Origin: Capsicum annuum
Lineage: Eukaryota; Streptophyta; Magnoliopsida; Solanales; Solanaceae
Direction of reading: 5' to 3'
Length of the DNA stretch: 64,000 nucleotides
Assembly: GCF_002878395.1 (NCBI RefSeq)
Contig: NC_061118.1
Location: 129,311,170 to 129,375,169, forward strand
How positions within the stretch are numbered: position 1 is the stretch's first letter; each line of letters starts with the position of its first letter. Shown in pieces: positions 1 through 12,340 of the stretch. Both the position numbers and the translations under genes were made by a program. The notes under the pieces were generated by a model that did no database searches, had not been told where the DNA came from, and was given only the letters and a program-made list of their open reading frames with translations.

Positions 1-1169
1 TCTATTAATCACAACCCACATATATTTGCACCCTATTCAAACATAACCCCAAGAGGGAGAACTAACAACTCATTAAGATAATAGACAATGATATACAAAA
101 ATCTCCATCAAATATATTCATGAAAGATAAAGAAGATGCGAATTCAAACATTAAGTTTCAATAAATCATAAATGGAAATTGCTAATCCTCAACTTAGAAG
201 TTACTCTAATGTATTTTTTACCCTAAAATTAGTATAATAATGTTCCCTTAAAATTGGAAACTAGAGGTTGGAAGAGAATTCCAAAAATTGTGGATTCTCC
301 TAAATGAGAAAGGGTTTGAGCCACTAAAAGGAAGTAGGGATAGCTGTGTGAAATTACAAAATAGCCCTTAGGAAAATCTCATGTTGCCCCGATCACTTAT
401 GCTTATCTTTTATTGTAGCTAGCGCGACCATAGTCAAAACCTCATGATCATGGTATATTGACCTAGATTGACTGGCTGAGATTGTAGCCCTCAGATCATG
501 ATCATGGTATCTGAGGCTAATTTTTTACTTCTGCTCTTCCATCTGAACTTCTATCTCATTTTTCATCCTTTTTATCTTAAATCCATATCTTTCCATCTCA
601 TAACCTTTATGCATGCTAAATGTGGAATTTAGTGAATTTAATTACAATTTTGTCTAATTGATACGTTTAAATCATGGCAATGTGCATGAATGTTGAGTGT
701 AAATAAGTGGTAGATTCACCCCTCATCATTGCTTGATTTTCCTGATGCTATTTAACAATTTTTTACCATTGAAACCCTATGTCTTGTTAGTTTAGTAACT
801 TTATAAGCTTTTAATCAAACCCTAATTTTAAGATTTAGTACCTCTAGCTCAGAGAATATATTTTTCCTCAAAGTCTTTGGATTCTTTGGAAAATATGGAT
901 GACAAATTTGGTATAATTTCTTCTTCATTTACTATGAGTAGTTAAACTCCCATACTTGGGGTTATGCATAATCAAGTGCTGATTATGCATGGGCAGTTAT
1001 TATTTGCCATTATATCAGATTGTGTTATGATTTTTGCTAACTCCTAAAGCTCTAATTCATAGGTTGAGGTTACAAATTAAGTCTACGCTTGGATCTCTTG
1101 TATTGCCTAAAAGCGGTATAAGAGTGATGAGATTTAGTTAACGATACTTTAGTTACACTAATTTAAGTG
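1..1169. other. unannotated AT-rich flank left of the nest
   Basis: I recognise no gene, LTR or domain here, and all reading frames are short. This should be the sequence into which element R inserted, because its partner flank resumes at 32652. The only structure seen is an inverted repeat CTCAGAT (490-496) / ATCTGAG (509-515) around the palindrome CATGATCATG. The phrase TCATGATCATGGTAT also occurs at 442-456. The stretch could be older, unrecognised repeat. Confidence 0.4.
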
Positions 1170-1174
1170 GTAAG
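1170..1174. repeat. left target-site duplication of element R
   Basis: gtaag lies directly outside the outer end of the R 3' LTR (TGTTGC on the plus strand). The matching position right of the R 5' LTR is ttaag at 32647-32651, so four of five bases agree. This is what a decayed 5 bp target-site duplication looks like. Confidence 0.55.
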
Positions 1175-2305
1175 TGTTGCATCCTAGCACACACAAAAGT
1201 GTATGTGATCTCTTAAGTCGTAAAATGTCCTTCAAAAGCCAAGTATTGATGCAACAAGGACTTGTTTTAAGAACAATCCAACTCTAGTGTCACTTATAAG
1301 AGTAAACAAGTGTAAATGTAACCAATAGCATTTGAAATTTGGGAATTAAAAGTAACCATAAATAATCAATAATGTAAAGTGTTGGAAATAATAATGAAGG
1401 AAAGTCCTAGGGTTAAGCTCTACGAAAAATTCTTTTTATCCATACGACCTCGTTGTCTTAGTTAATTATGTTGGTTGTTGGTTTATAAGTTTGATAATAG
1501 GACAATGTTCTTTCAATCCTCTACTCATCTATCTAACTTAGCAGAACAACTACATCGTTGAATGGGGAGAAGAGTACTAAGTTTAACATATTTATATTTA
1601 ATTTGTATATGCACCAAATAGTATGAATTATGTATATTCCTATCCTTAATTCATATCTTATCTTTAACTCATTGAATGTTTAAGATCCTACTCCATGCAT
1701 CCCACATTCTAATTTATCGCTTGTCCTTCCAAGCTCATAATAGAAATATATGTTTATTCTAAGGGTCTCAAATCTATAGAATAATAAATACAAGCATATA
1801 AAAACAACCCATAATGATAAATAACATAAACCAACTCAAATATAATCTTAAGTATAATGTTTTTGGCTTGAACCCTAGATAGTAGGGTTTAGCCGCTCAT
1901 GGTCTTACAACAAATTACAAATAAGAAATTCAAGTATAAAAGCCAAAATTAGAATAAATATAATATTTATAACCCTAATTGAAAACTTCTCAAGTTTAAT
2001 TTAATCCCCAAAAGTCATCCAAGGTGTTTACAATAAGTCCCAAGTATCCTAGTTATAATGTGAAAAAAGTTGTCCGTTTTGGTTCCTTGGGCATTCCATA
2101 CTAGTGTTCCTCCATGTTTATGGTGTGGAGCTCCTGTAATGCAAATACACTCTATTTTAGAAATATTTATTGTGTTTAAATATTCATGGAAATCCCTTAT
2201 CTCAGATATCCAAGGGCGTGACATGCCCATGTGCTCAAAAATTCCAAATTTCATATCAATTTCTCCTTCCTTTTGCCATTGTATTCTCCACTTCTTGGGA
2301 GTATT
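1175..2305 (-). repeat. R 3' LTR, distal piece
   Basis: This matches the right LTR at about 30978-32110 along its whole length, in the same orientation. Shared phrases include TTTCAATCCTCTA and CATCTATCTAACTT, and CTTGGGC with flanking similarity near 2090 and 31900. The inner end breaks at 2305, where TGAAACACC of E1 starts. The missing part continues at 27536. Confidence 0.8.
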
Positions 2306-4584
2306 TGAAACACCCCAGGTGTTGGCCTCTTAAAAAATTTGAGTTTTGAACGTGCTATCCTAACTATGACTCATTGTATGAGTCGTAGGGTCTCTATACA
2401 AGTCTTGAGACCCCAATCATAGTATATCTAGTATGTTTTCCTAAAATTCTTCTCTAAGTATGACTTGTACCCCACGATTCATTAGGACTCATTATGTGTC
2501 ATATATTAATAATTGTAGGTGAACCAGTGTACTATCCTAATGTTTCTGGCGTTACAACGACTAGAATCAACGAGTTGTATGACTCATTATGAGTCGTAAT
2601 GTGCCTTTTCGTAAGGTTACCAGTGTAGGTACTTAGAGGTTCTGTCTTGACTATGACTTGTACCCTATGAGTCATAGGGTCACGCTATGAGTAGTATGGT
2701 GCTTCTCACAAATGAACCATTGTTGGTTCCCAAGGACACTGTTTAACCTACACTAAGGACCATGAGCCGTAGGGTGACCCTACGAGTCGTTAGGTCACCT
2801 ATAGTGACTGGGCAATAGTTTTCATCTTTTAGGTAAGGGGATTGTTGGTTTCCTTATTCACTTAGGCCCCACATCTATAAAACACCAAGGAGGGTTAGTT
2901 TTAACATTTTAACATATTAAATACTCTCTTCACTCTCTCAAATCCTGCATTCAAAATAAGGCTAGGGTTTTAAGAGAAGTGGTCATCTAAGATTCTAAGG
3001 ATGGTTTCTTCTTCAAGTTTGTTGGTGATTAAGTAATGTATGTCTATCCATACAATTGTATTTTATTAATGCCATGAAATTGGTATATTATTCACATAGA
3101 GTTCATGTTGTGTTTTTAACTATGGGTTGATGGTTTTTGATACAAATTGATAGAATGTTTTTGCCATGATTATATTGATTTATTATGCATTGAATTATTG
3201 TTTTTACAGTCATTGGTGCGCGTACAAATAATTAATGAATTTAGGGGTACAAGGGTTCCCCAAACTTGTGAACAATATAACTAGGGGTACAAGCATTCCT
3301 CAAATAATTGGATTTTGGAATTGAAATTTGTTAGAACCCTAACCCACTTGTATAATTGGTTATGGAATGTGATTCTTAAATAGGATTGACTTATTTCTTT
3401 CATAATAATACATTGCATAAATGGAAAAATGGTGAATGATGTCTTTGAAAGCCTTATGGGGTACAAGGATTCCCTCAAGTTAATAATAACGGCGTTGAAA
3501 ACCTGGTGGGGTGCATGGAATCCTTCAAGTTGATTTTAAAAATGGAGTATGTGGTATAAGGATTCTCCAAAGTAATGGTTTTATGAAATTTTCTTGCAAG
3601 CTATACTCGGTATAACGATACCACTTAATAATGCCCTAATTATTGATTCTGTGTTATGTGTTAAATGTTTTAATTGAGCTTAATAGGGGTTTTGTTAGCT
3701 AGCCGTAAGGGTGTGTATCTGAAAGGAGTGATATTGGAAACTCACATTTGCTGATGTGAAGGTTGTTCTAGATGACCGTGTGCTTATGTCACACACTATA
3801 TATATATATATGTTAGTATCATGGTTGGGTAGGGTATGATTCCCTTGTCTTCTATGATATCCTCGGTTCATGTGGCTAACACACACTGGGACCCGACTAG
3901 GGGGAGACACTAGACCCTTATAGTCCCTGGGTAGTTTAATCATGGTCAAGCTGCACAATCTAGCTTAAGGTTTTCAAATTGTATTCAAAGACTTGTTCCC
4001 TATCGGCACATTATATATATGTATGTGCTTATGCTTGCGTGCATTAGGATATTTTGGCTGATTTTTTATTATTGATCATGGAATTACTTTATCCCTTATC
4101 CTTGAGTTGCATGATAGTGCTTAAACCACTTACTGTCTCTTAATGTTGTATCTCCACGCGATGTAGGAACCATAAATACACTTACTTCTCATGCACAATG
4201 TCAAGGTGATCATCGGATAGCTTGTGAGTCAAATTGAAGTAGTGAGCCTCCATACTTTTGAATACCTCATTCAATTCTTAGGGTTTCTTTATGTCATTGA
4301 CTCTTTTCTTATGACTTAATTTTTTGGCTATTGTTGGGGGAATATCCTGACTTTTATCGGTATTCAGTTGGTTAGAGATTTTATGGATATTATTGAGGAT
4401 TGGGTATTGATGTTTACACTCTTAGATGTCTTTAAACATATTACTTTCCATCTTGGTATATGTTCAGATTTCAGCCGTTGTTAGTAATGCTATGTTCTAT
4501 TTGGGATAGGCGAAGAGGGTGGTCTTTGGCCATCGATTGACTTGAGATATCCGTCGTGGCTAGGCCCTAGTTTGGGTCTTAAAT
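2306..4584 (+). repeat. E1 5' LTR
   Basis: This is about 2.28 kb, bounded by TGAAACA and a mutated copy of the GGGTCGTGACA end. It aligns with 25520-27535 from position 2611 onward (GTAAGG and CAGTGTAGG, then ATGGTGCTTCTC). The first 500 bp carry several near-palindromes of the type TACGA(G/C)TCGTA and TGACTCAT..ATGAGTCGTA (2365-2400, 2575-2605, 2755-2800). A run of TA repeats is at 3797-3811. The U3/R/U5 division is not resolved; a CTCTCTCAAATCC stretch near 2935-2945 looks like the transcribed 5' leader seen in related LTRs. Confidence 0.75.
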
Positions 4585-4586
4585 TT

Positions 4587-4600
4587 TTTTTATCAGAACA
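4587..4600 (+). other. E1 primer binding site (damaged)
   Basis: TTATCAGAAC just inside the LTR matches the last part of TGGTATCAGAGC, the plant initiator-tRNA-Met PBS seen intact in E4. The first bases have become a T run. The downstream phrase GGTTCATGGTCAATT is shared with the leaders of E2 and E4, which confirms the position. Confidence 0.55.
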
Positions 4601-4797
4601 TAGGTTCATGGTCAATTAGGTGTCCACAAATCCATGTAAAGTAGATTCTCTCTTATGGGCAAGTAGCATTCCACACTTACGAGGGAGAGGCTATGAGACA
4701 TTTAGGAATGCTTCCCTTTCTTGTTTTTCTATTTTTGGGAAATACTCTTTAAAGTCTTGAATCTCCTTTACTTTTTCTTTGTTCTTAATAAAGATAA
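4601..4797 (+). other. E1 untranslated leader
   Basis: This is a non-coding leader between PBS and gag. The phrase GAGACATTTAGGAATGCTTC is shared, with small changes, with E2 (minus strand, about 12490) and E4 (minus, about 50745), and a looser version is in E5 (56950) and E6 (63725). That ties the five Tekay-like elements into one lineage. Confidence 0.6.
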
Positions 4798-5743
4798 TGT
4801 CTCCCAGATGATCTGAAGCTCATGCAAACTCTTCTATTCCGCTTAAAGACAATATGGATTAAACTAGTCCTACTACTGGACAGACCAGGTCTAGCATCGC
4901 TACTTCTGATTGCCCTCCTGGAGCTCCACTGGTCTCCACTAATCCTTTTCTGGAGGTCACACCTATGCTCGATCACCCCAAGGAGATCTTACTAATATCG
5001 GATTCCATCAATCTAATTATTGTTGACCCATTTAGTGACCTCTCAGTCACATCAGTAGGGTCATGTTGATGATACTATAAGTTCTTTTGACGCCGCTAGA
5101 GTTGTCTAGTTTATGAAGTTGAATCCTCTGATCTTTACTGGTACTATGGTTGAGAAGGATCCTTAGGGTTTTATAGATGATATAGAGAAGAACTTCCAGG
5201 TAATGTATGCTACTGATGTAGAGGGTTTAAAATTCACTTCTTATCAATTGAAAGACATAGCGTATCAGAGGTATTAGGAGTGGGATCATCTTGGGGTTGA
5301 TGATGTTCATTCAGCCTTGTGGGGTGACTTTTTGAGTTCATTTCTTGATCGCTTCTTTCCTCAGGAGTTGAGGGAGGAGAAAAATGAGGATTTCATGAAT
5401 TTTAAGCAGGGCAAAATGACTGTGAATGAATATACCATGAAGTTTCATCACTTGTCATGTTATGCTCTTGATTTAATGTCTAGCATGAGGCCTAGAATGA
5501 GGAAATCTGCTTTTGGGTTAACCCGTGATTTGATTTTAAAGAGCGAGGCTGCTTTGTTGAACAAGGACAAGGACATATCTAGACTTGTGGTGATTAAGCA
5601 ATAAGTTGAAAAGAAAAAGAAGAAGAAAGTAGAGATGGGGGAGAGGTAGAGGAAAAAGTTTTCGTATTCAGAGCAGGGTGAAGGCTATCAAAAGGGTGGT
5701 AGAGATAGTGGGAAATGGTCTAAGAAGAAGTGGGGAAATTCTA
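4798..5743 (+). pseudogene. gag: E1 gag polyprotein remnant
   Basis: This is the capsid-nucleocapsid gene of a Del/Tekay-type gypsy element; its product would package the RNA in cytoplasmic virus-like particles. It starts with ATGTCTCCCAGA, comparable to the family's MPPR start, with a stop after four residues. From about 5110 a retrotransposon gag core is readable (NPLIFTG, then AYQRY and EEW-like residues). The longest open stretch (5317-5604) contains DRFFPQELREEKNEDFMNFK and MTVNEYTMKFHHLS, followed by DISRLVV. A lysine-rich segment follows. The CCHC knuckle and everything beyond are absent because E2 begins at 5744. Stops at KDP*GF and RY*EWD show it is dead. Confidence 0.85.
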
Positions 5744-8043
5744 TGACATGACCCAAATTGGGACCTTGTCATGATGAGCATCCCAAGTCCAACCAGGACC
5801 GTGGACCATCCCCGATACCCAACCGAACCTCCAAACACATACCACGAGTCGGACAAATTCCAAACATATAAAAAGATAGTGTATTTGTAGATATACTGAC
5901 TTTGGGATAACTCTATTTCCTATATCCACCCAACCAGGTAAATCTATCTAATAACCAACCAAACCAAGACAATAACCCAATGCATTTATACATATCATCC
6001 AAAAAAAATAGAATAATCATAAATCAAATATAGTCCATCCATATCAACCCCCATACAAATGCCAATTCCAAGACTGGCACCATTATCGAAAACTCCCATA
6101 TCAACCTATAATAGTCCTACAAAGCCTCTAACTGAAAGTAAAACAATGTCCAATAGGGACATGTCCGCGACCATAGCCAAAACTATAGTCTATAAAATGA
6201 TCAAAGTATGCACGGATATCCATGACATAAAATGGAACCTTTCGGAATATGGAATCTTACCACTTTAATCAAACACAAACTGATCCCAAATGTGATCACT
6301 TAGAAGGATGAGTAGAGTGGACGATTCCTGCATCGCGTGGGGATATAATGCCTGAAGATAGGTTAGCGGGTGAACGCTGGCATGTACTCAGGATAAGGAT
6401 AAAATAATGTTAACCTTTTAAACCAAGTAAAAAACCCCATATATATATATCCATTTCGGGAGAAAGAACCGAGTTTATCATGCCTTAAAACTATTAACCT
6501 AGGTATGTGTAGCTTAACCATCCTAGAACCACCCATGGACTATATAGGTCCAGTGATACTCCCTGAACGAGCCCCGATGCATGTAGTCGCATGAACCAGA
6601 GATACCATAGGAGTAGGGAATTCCTGTGTACCCTATAAGTGTTATATATGTGGTCGCCATGACCAATCCAAATATCAAAAAACATGATTTTCCAGTGTCT
6701 GTCCATTAGACTCAAAACTTCATGCTTAGCTATCACACCCCGCCATTATTGCCCAATTAAAACCATTAGCACAAAACCAAACCACCAATTCCTTTTATAG
6801 ACCAAGCCTATAAGTAGTGGTATTGTCATACCAATAATAACTTGCAAGTAATGTCCTTAGATATCATCTTTAAAGAAGGGATTCCCATGTACCCATAGAT
6901 TACATTATTATGTTCCTTGGATAATTCCCATGTACCCCACAAGAGGATCATTATTAAGGTTTCTTTGAGGATTCCCATGTACCCCACAAGTGAATTCAAT
7001 TAATCCATAACCATGACCACCGACACCTTACCATTTAACCATTAATGACTTTCCAAACCAGTTAGGGTTCCATTACCACTTTATACCATGCAAAGTTTTC
7101 AATGAATGTTCAATAGTATAACAAAAATATTCTCATAGACATTTAATCAAACATGTTGAGGGCATATATTTTTCAAAACCAAAACCATGTACCAATGAAC
7201 CATTATCATGAAATCGCATGTTCAAACCACCATTAAAACATGAAAATCATACTTAAAACATGGGAAAACCATAACAAAACCATTTAAAACCAAAAGCCCC
7301 AACGTATATTCAAAACCCAATACCATACCATAATTATATCGTGAAAACCATACATAAAAAATGCCCACAGTAGGAACTAACATTGAGGGAGAAGTAACAT
7401 ACCTTAGATTATAAAGATGACAGAGAGAACCCACCCTTGTAAGCCCCAAATTTACCTTATTGAAGAAGCCCTAGCCTTCCATGATCCAAGAGTTTTGAGT
7501 GAATTTGAGAGTGTTTCTAAGTGTTTAAGATTAGAATAATAGGGTAAATAAAGTCATCAGAAAGTCCTAGGGACTTAAGAGGATAAGAGGGGAAATGTCC
7601 AGATTACCCCTAACTTTAATTGTATAAAACATCCGCTGAAGGGTACGACCACCCCTCATAAATCTTACTCTAGGGTATGAGTGGTACCCTTACCTTGTAC
7701 CCTAGGCCTCCCCTTGGACCCCAATTCTATCCAACATACGACCACTAGGGCCAATTCGTACCAAACTATACAACTAATACCTTGAATCCATACCTTAGGA
7801 AGAGGAGACTCTTGTATGTTAGACATAGGGCAACATAACATTTGCATCATTCTACTAGTACCCTAACATACGACTAGTATGATTCATTTGTACCTTAGAC
7901 AAAAACCAACCAACCTACACTAGTTAACATATGACCAAGACCCACCAAACTATACCCTATCATATGACTAGTACCCCTAGTTGTATGACGTCCAAAAGAC
8001 AAAAACTCAGGAAAATTCTAAGGATCAAAACACAGTGGTTTTA
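5744..8043 (-). repeat. E2 3' LTR (complete)
   Basis: This is 2300 bp. On the plus strand it begins TGACATGACCC (the LTR 3' end) and stops where the polypurine tract begins at 8044. It aligns with 12615-13823 (GATACCCAACC, CCTCCAAACACATACC) and with 24672-25519 (GATTCCCATGTACCCATA, GATCATTATTAAGGTTTCTT). The interior includes repeated GATTCCCATGTACCC phrases (6888, 6968) and the U3 region with GTACGACC and TATGACTAGTACC motifs (7635-7990). Confidence 0.8.
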
Positions 8044-8057
8044 ATTCTCCCCCACTT
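8044..8057 (-). other. E2 polypurine tract
   Basis: On the minus strand this reads AAGTGGGGGAGAAT directly upstream of the 3' LTR, a typical plus-strand primer site. E4 has the equivalent AGTAGGGGAGAC at 45854-45867. Confidence 0.7.
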
Positions 8058-8232
8058 AGACCATTCGTCCATGAATGATGAAAAATGGCAGCACAAGCAT
8101 GATTTACACCCCAACACCTCGACTTTATGCTTTAAATAAGTTAGAAAATAAATGTTCAAGGAAATCAATCTTTCCTTTAACAAAGTTTAAAAACAAAAAT
8201 ATGATGAAGGACACATACCTTCCGCACGAAAC

Positions 8233-9690
8233 TCGGAAGCACTAAACAGGACTAGATATTTGGACTTGATGTACATTTCTCCTTCCTAAGTAGCCTTTCC
8301 ACCTTGTGGTTCAGCCATAGAACCTTAATTGAGGTTTCCTTTGTCGCAAATGACAAACCAGCCAATCTAAGATCTCAACTTAGATATCTTTATAAGAAAG
8401 AGAATCCGAGATACCCAATCCTTCTAAAGAAACAACTGATGAAGGATTACTTACACACCTACTCAACATAGTGAAATGAAATACCAAATAAATGAATTTT
8501 AATTTAAAAGGAAACTCCAACTCATACAACACATTACCAACCTTTCTCAAAATCACATAAGGACTAACATACTCGGTACTGAGCTTCCCCTTCTTCCCAA
8601 ACCGCATTACTTCCTTCTTGGGAGACACATTTAGAAATACCCGATCTTCAACCTCAAACTTCAAGTCCCTATGCTTGATATCCACATAGGATTTTTGCGA
8701 TATTGGAAAGCCTTAAGCTTATACCAAATAACCTTCACCCTCTCCATGGCCTGGTAAAGCATGTCCGGGCAAACATATCCACCTCACAAAGATCAAACAG
8801 TCCAATAAAAGATCTATAACTCCTACAATGCAATGCCTCAAAAAGGGTCATCCAAATGCTAGAATGGTAACTATTATTGGAACAAAACACTATGAGAGGT
8901 AGATGATCTACCCTATTACTACCATAGTCAATCATATATGTACGAAGCCTATCCTCTAATGTCTGAATTGTCCTTTCTGCTTACCCATCCATCTAGGGGT
9001 GAAAAGTAATACTCAAACTAACTTTAGTACCTAATCCTTTCTAAAGCGACTACCAGAAGTGAGATGAAAAATGTGTACCATGATCAGAGATAATAGAATC
9101 TGGCACCCCATACAGCTTCACAATCTCATGAAGATACAACCTCGCATAATCCTCAGTAAAAAATTTAGTCCTTACTAGCAAAAAGTGAACCAACTTTGGC
9201 ATCCTATCCATGATGACCCAATCCGAATCATATTGATTCTGAAACCCAGAGAGATCAATAATGAAACCCATGTTGATTACTTCCCATTTCTATTTCGACA
9301 ATTCAATTTCTTGATACAAGCCTTATGTGCTCAATTTTCACTTATTGACACACCATTTATTTGGCCAAAAAAATAGCCACATCCCTCTTCATTCCACTCC
9401 ACCAATACATCTCATTGAGATCATGATACATATTTGTTGAACCGGGATGAACAACATGGCGTGATATGAGCCTCATCCAAGATTATTTCACAAAACCCAT
9501 TCACATCAGGAACAAGTAACCTCCCTTGATACTGTAGGGTAACATAACCACTAGTCTAAAATACTATCACCTTTTGCCTACCTATATTACCCTTGATTTT
9601 TATCAAGACAAGGTATAGCATTTTCTTCACCTTGATTGCTACACCAAGAGATGACTGTATCACGTCCTATACCAACATACTACTTTTCTC
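8233..9690 (-). pseudogene. pol: E2 integrase and terminal chromodomain-like remnant
   Basis: This is the integrase part of pol, which would join element cDNA to host DNA in the nucleus. Reading leftward from 9690, a zinc-binding N-terminal part is only vaguely visible. The catalytic core is at 9050-9271 with DSDWVIMDRMPKLVHFLLV and then DSIISDHGTHFSSHFW, which hold the first two acidic positions of the D,D-35-E triad. Next comes YNNSYHSSI-type sequence (8735-8935). The C-terminal domain is at 8380-8685 (KHRDLKFEVEDRVFLNVSP, RFGKKGKLS). A further remnant, VLWLNHKVEKAT, at about 8290 resembles the C-terminal tail of Tekay integrases. Several frameshifts and stops break it. Confidence 0.85.
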
Positions 9691-9715
9691 AGAGTCCAAG
9701 AGATAAACTCTTAGT

Positions 9716-10660
9716 TTAGCCAAAACTACCCTCATAAGTATCAGACCAAGAGAACTTTACCTTCTTTTGAGTCAACTTAGTCAACAGGGCTGCTATAGTT
9801 GAGAAAATCTTCACAACCTTTCTATAGTAGATAGCTAAACCTAAGAAGCTATGAATATCAATCAGAGTCATTGGTCTAGGCCACTTCTTAACCACCGTAA
9901 CCTTTTGTGAATCCACTATGATCCCTTCACTAGAAATAATATATCTCGTAAAAGTGACAACGTTCAACCAAAATTCTAATTTAAAGAATTTGGCAGACAA
10001 CCATTGTTTGTTCAGATTCTGCAACACAATACGGAGGTTATTAGCATGATCCACCTCACTCTTAGAGTACACCAAAATATTATTAATAAACACAATGACA
10101 AACAGATTAAGAAACTGATGAAAGACCATTTTTATCAAATCAAAGAATATCATAGGAGCATTAGACAAATTGAATGATGTTACTAAGAACTCAAATTTCC
10201 TATACTGGGTATAGAAGCTGTCTTATGAATATCCACCTCCCTAATCTTAATTTTATGATACCCAGACCAAAGATCAATCTTAGAAAAGAATTTGGCACCC
10301 TGCAAATAATCGAACAAGTTATAAATCTTTGGGAGAGGATACTTGTTCTTAACCGTCACCTTATTCAACTGTCGGTAATCAATACAAATTCAAAGAGAAC
10401 AATCTTTCTTATGCACTAATAACATTGGTACGCCCTCACAAAGACAGACTAGAATGAATGAACCCCTTATCTAACATATATGTAAGCTTCTCCTTTAGTT
10501 TCTTCAACTTATTCAAAGCTACTATATAAGGGGGAATAGAAATTGAATGAGTGTCCAAGAAAAGATCAATACCAAACTCAATCTCCCTATCCAGAGGAAC
10601 ACCAAGAAGGTCATCAGGAAATACCTCAAGAAACTTATTCACCACCAAAATCAAATGAAA
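9716..10660 (-). pseudogene. pol: E2 reverse transcriptase remnant, RNase H missing
   Basis: RT copies element RNA into DNA. In order from the right: the PR-RT linker with FPDDLLGVPLDREIEFGIDL (about 10550-10640); [18 protein letters not shown] and [15 protein letters not shown] (10183-10368); then, after a break, MSNAPMIFFDLIKMVF and the palm motif VIVFINNILVYS. The catalytic FIDD of the family is FINN here (10079-10084), so both metal-binding Asp codons are lost. The thumb follows (GIIVDSQKVTVVKKWPRP, SFLGLAIYYRKV) up to SWSDTYEGSF. At that point RNase H should begin, but integrase-proximal sequence follows within tens of bases: RNase H has been deleted. Confidence 0.9.
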
Positions 10661-10739
10661 AGAAGGAACCTTCGAGTGAGAGTGTTTATTCTAGACCAGA
10701 TGATAGAGACACCTATTGGAGATTAATTTCCGAGCTCTA

Positions 10740-11160
10740 AGATATGATATAAACTCCCCCTTAAGAGCTATGGAAACTCCCTCCTACTTAATAATAGGCT
10801 CATTAGGAAATTTGAAGTCAACCCTACAGGTCCAACAATCTAAGGACGCATAGAACGAGTGCAACCAATCTATCACCAAAATAACATCAAATTCGATAAT
10901 ATCTAATTCATACAAATTAATAAAAGTATTTTGAATACGACTATATACTCTTTTAAAAAGTACAGAGTCATCTATCAGGGTAGAAATAGAAAAAGGGTAG
11001 AAACAGAAAAAAGGTCTAAGACATAATCTGGTGCAAAACCAAAATGCACAACCATATAGAGGGTCACATATTTGAGAGTTGACTCTAGATCAAGTAAACA
11101 ATATACATTCCAAGAATAGAGTTGCAACATACCAGTCATAATATCAGGCGATGTCTCAAA
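10740..11160 (-). pseudogene. pol: E2 aspartic protease remnant
   Basis: This is the gag-pol processing protease. On the minus strand, LLDLESTLKYVT (about 11060-11100) corresponds to the family motif LLD(P/S)G(A/S)-LSFVT, but the catalytic Gly has become Glu. Downstream EFDVILVIDWLHSFYASLDC (about 10840-10905) matches the protease-RT connector of Tekay elements. The frame is interrupted. Confidence 0.7.
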
Positions 11161-12340
11161 GTCTTATCGAGTAGTGAGAGCATAAATATGGATTTGATCA
11201 TTGCTAAAATTAGATGGTGTAACCTTTGCTGCTGGAGCCGGAGACAAAGCAACCAGAACCTTGTTCTCTTCTAAAGAGACCTTACCAACTGGATTGTTTC
11301 TAGGCGTATGGACTGGATGACCATATTTGAAGTACTTATCCCTTCCCTCATAAAAAGAACCCCGATGCAACCGACCATAGAACCTACAAGATGGAAATGA
11401 TGAAGCTGACTTATCAAACCTATCTAGTGATAGGGAACTCTGCGCCTTAAAATTATTGCCACCGTACTGATGCCTATCTCCCAATGGCTTCGGGTAGGGA
11501 GCACTAGCTATAGAGAGAGAACTAAAACTACCTAATTTATTTTTTGGCCACTTACCACCATATCTACCACATTGCTACTACCCATCACCTTACTTAGAAA
11601 ACCTAAACATCATTCTCTACCTATCTCCTATCTCAGCCTTTTTTTTTTCTTCTCTACCTATTGTATATGAACAACCAACTTAGAGATATCCATGTCCTTA
11701 ATTAGAAATATAGTCTTACTTTAAAGGTTCAACTCACGAGAAAGTACCGAAGTAAACTTTCTTATTTAAGCCCTCATATCAGACACTATCTATGGAGCAT
11801 AGTGAGATAACTAGTGAAACTTCAAGGCATATTTCTTGACTGACATCTTCCCCTTTTTCAAATTACTAATTTTCTCTAGTTTTGCTTCCCTCAACTCCTG
11901 AGGAAAATAAATGGTCCAAAAATGTCTTATAGAAAGTCTCCTATAGAGATAACTCATCAACCTGACCCCTTTCCCTTTCCCTTTCCTATTCCTTATACCA
12001 TTGGAATGCCATATCCATCAGTTGGTAGGCAGCAAACTCCACCTATTCCTTATTCCTTAAATATCATTTTCATTATGTCCAAAAAATCCTGAGGACCCTC
12101 TTTTACCTTAATACCAGTAAGAATTGCAGGGCTCATCCTTATGAACTGGATAACCCTTGTGGCCTTAGAAGATGGAATAACAGATGTACCATGCTCAGCT
12201 TAAAAACCTACCAACTTAGCAATCATATGAACCGATGGAAAAACTTTGCATTCATCACATCAACTGAAGAAGGACTAGAGAGAACTAGTGGAACTACATG
12301 AAAATTAGGGACTAGACCCCTAGACTGAGTCTAAATTCTA
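11161..12340 (-). pseudogene. gag: E2 gag remnant with degraded zinc knuckle
   Basis: This is the capsid gene of E2. The C-terminal part is open at 11164-11484 and holds FPSCRFYGRLHRGSFYEGRD, which corresponds to CSKCGRxHxGxC, and KYFKYGHPVHTPRN, corresponding to a CxxCGxxGHxxxxC knuckle; most zinc-binding Cys residues have become Phe, Tyr or Ser. The core lies to the right (FPQELREAKLE at about 11890) and the PAILTGIKVKEGPQDFLD region is near 12080-12130. A CCCTTTCCCTTTCC run near 11970 has expanded inside the core. Broken in all frames. Confidence 0.8.

Noticed and set aside
3797..3811. TA repeat as a TATA-box promoter
   Set aside because: Simple repeat in mid-LTR, also at 26735-26750; no evidence of a transcription start nearby.
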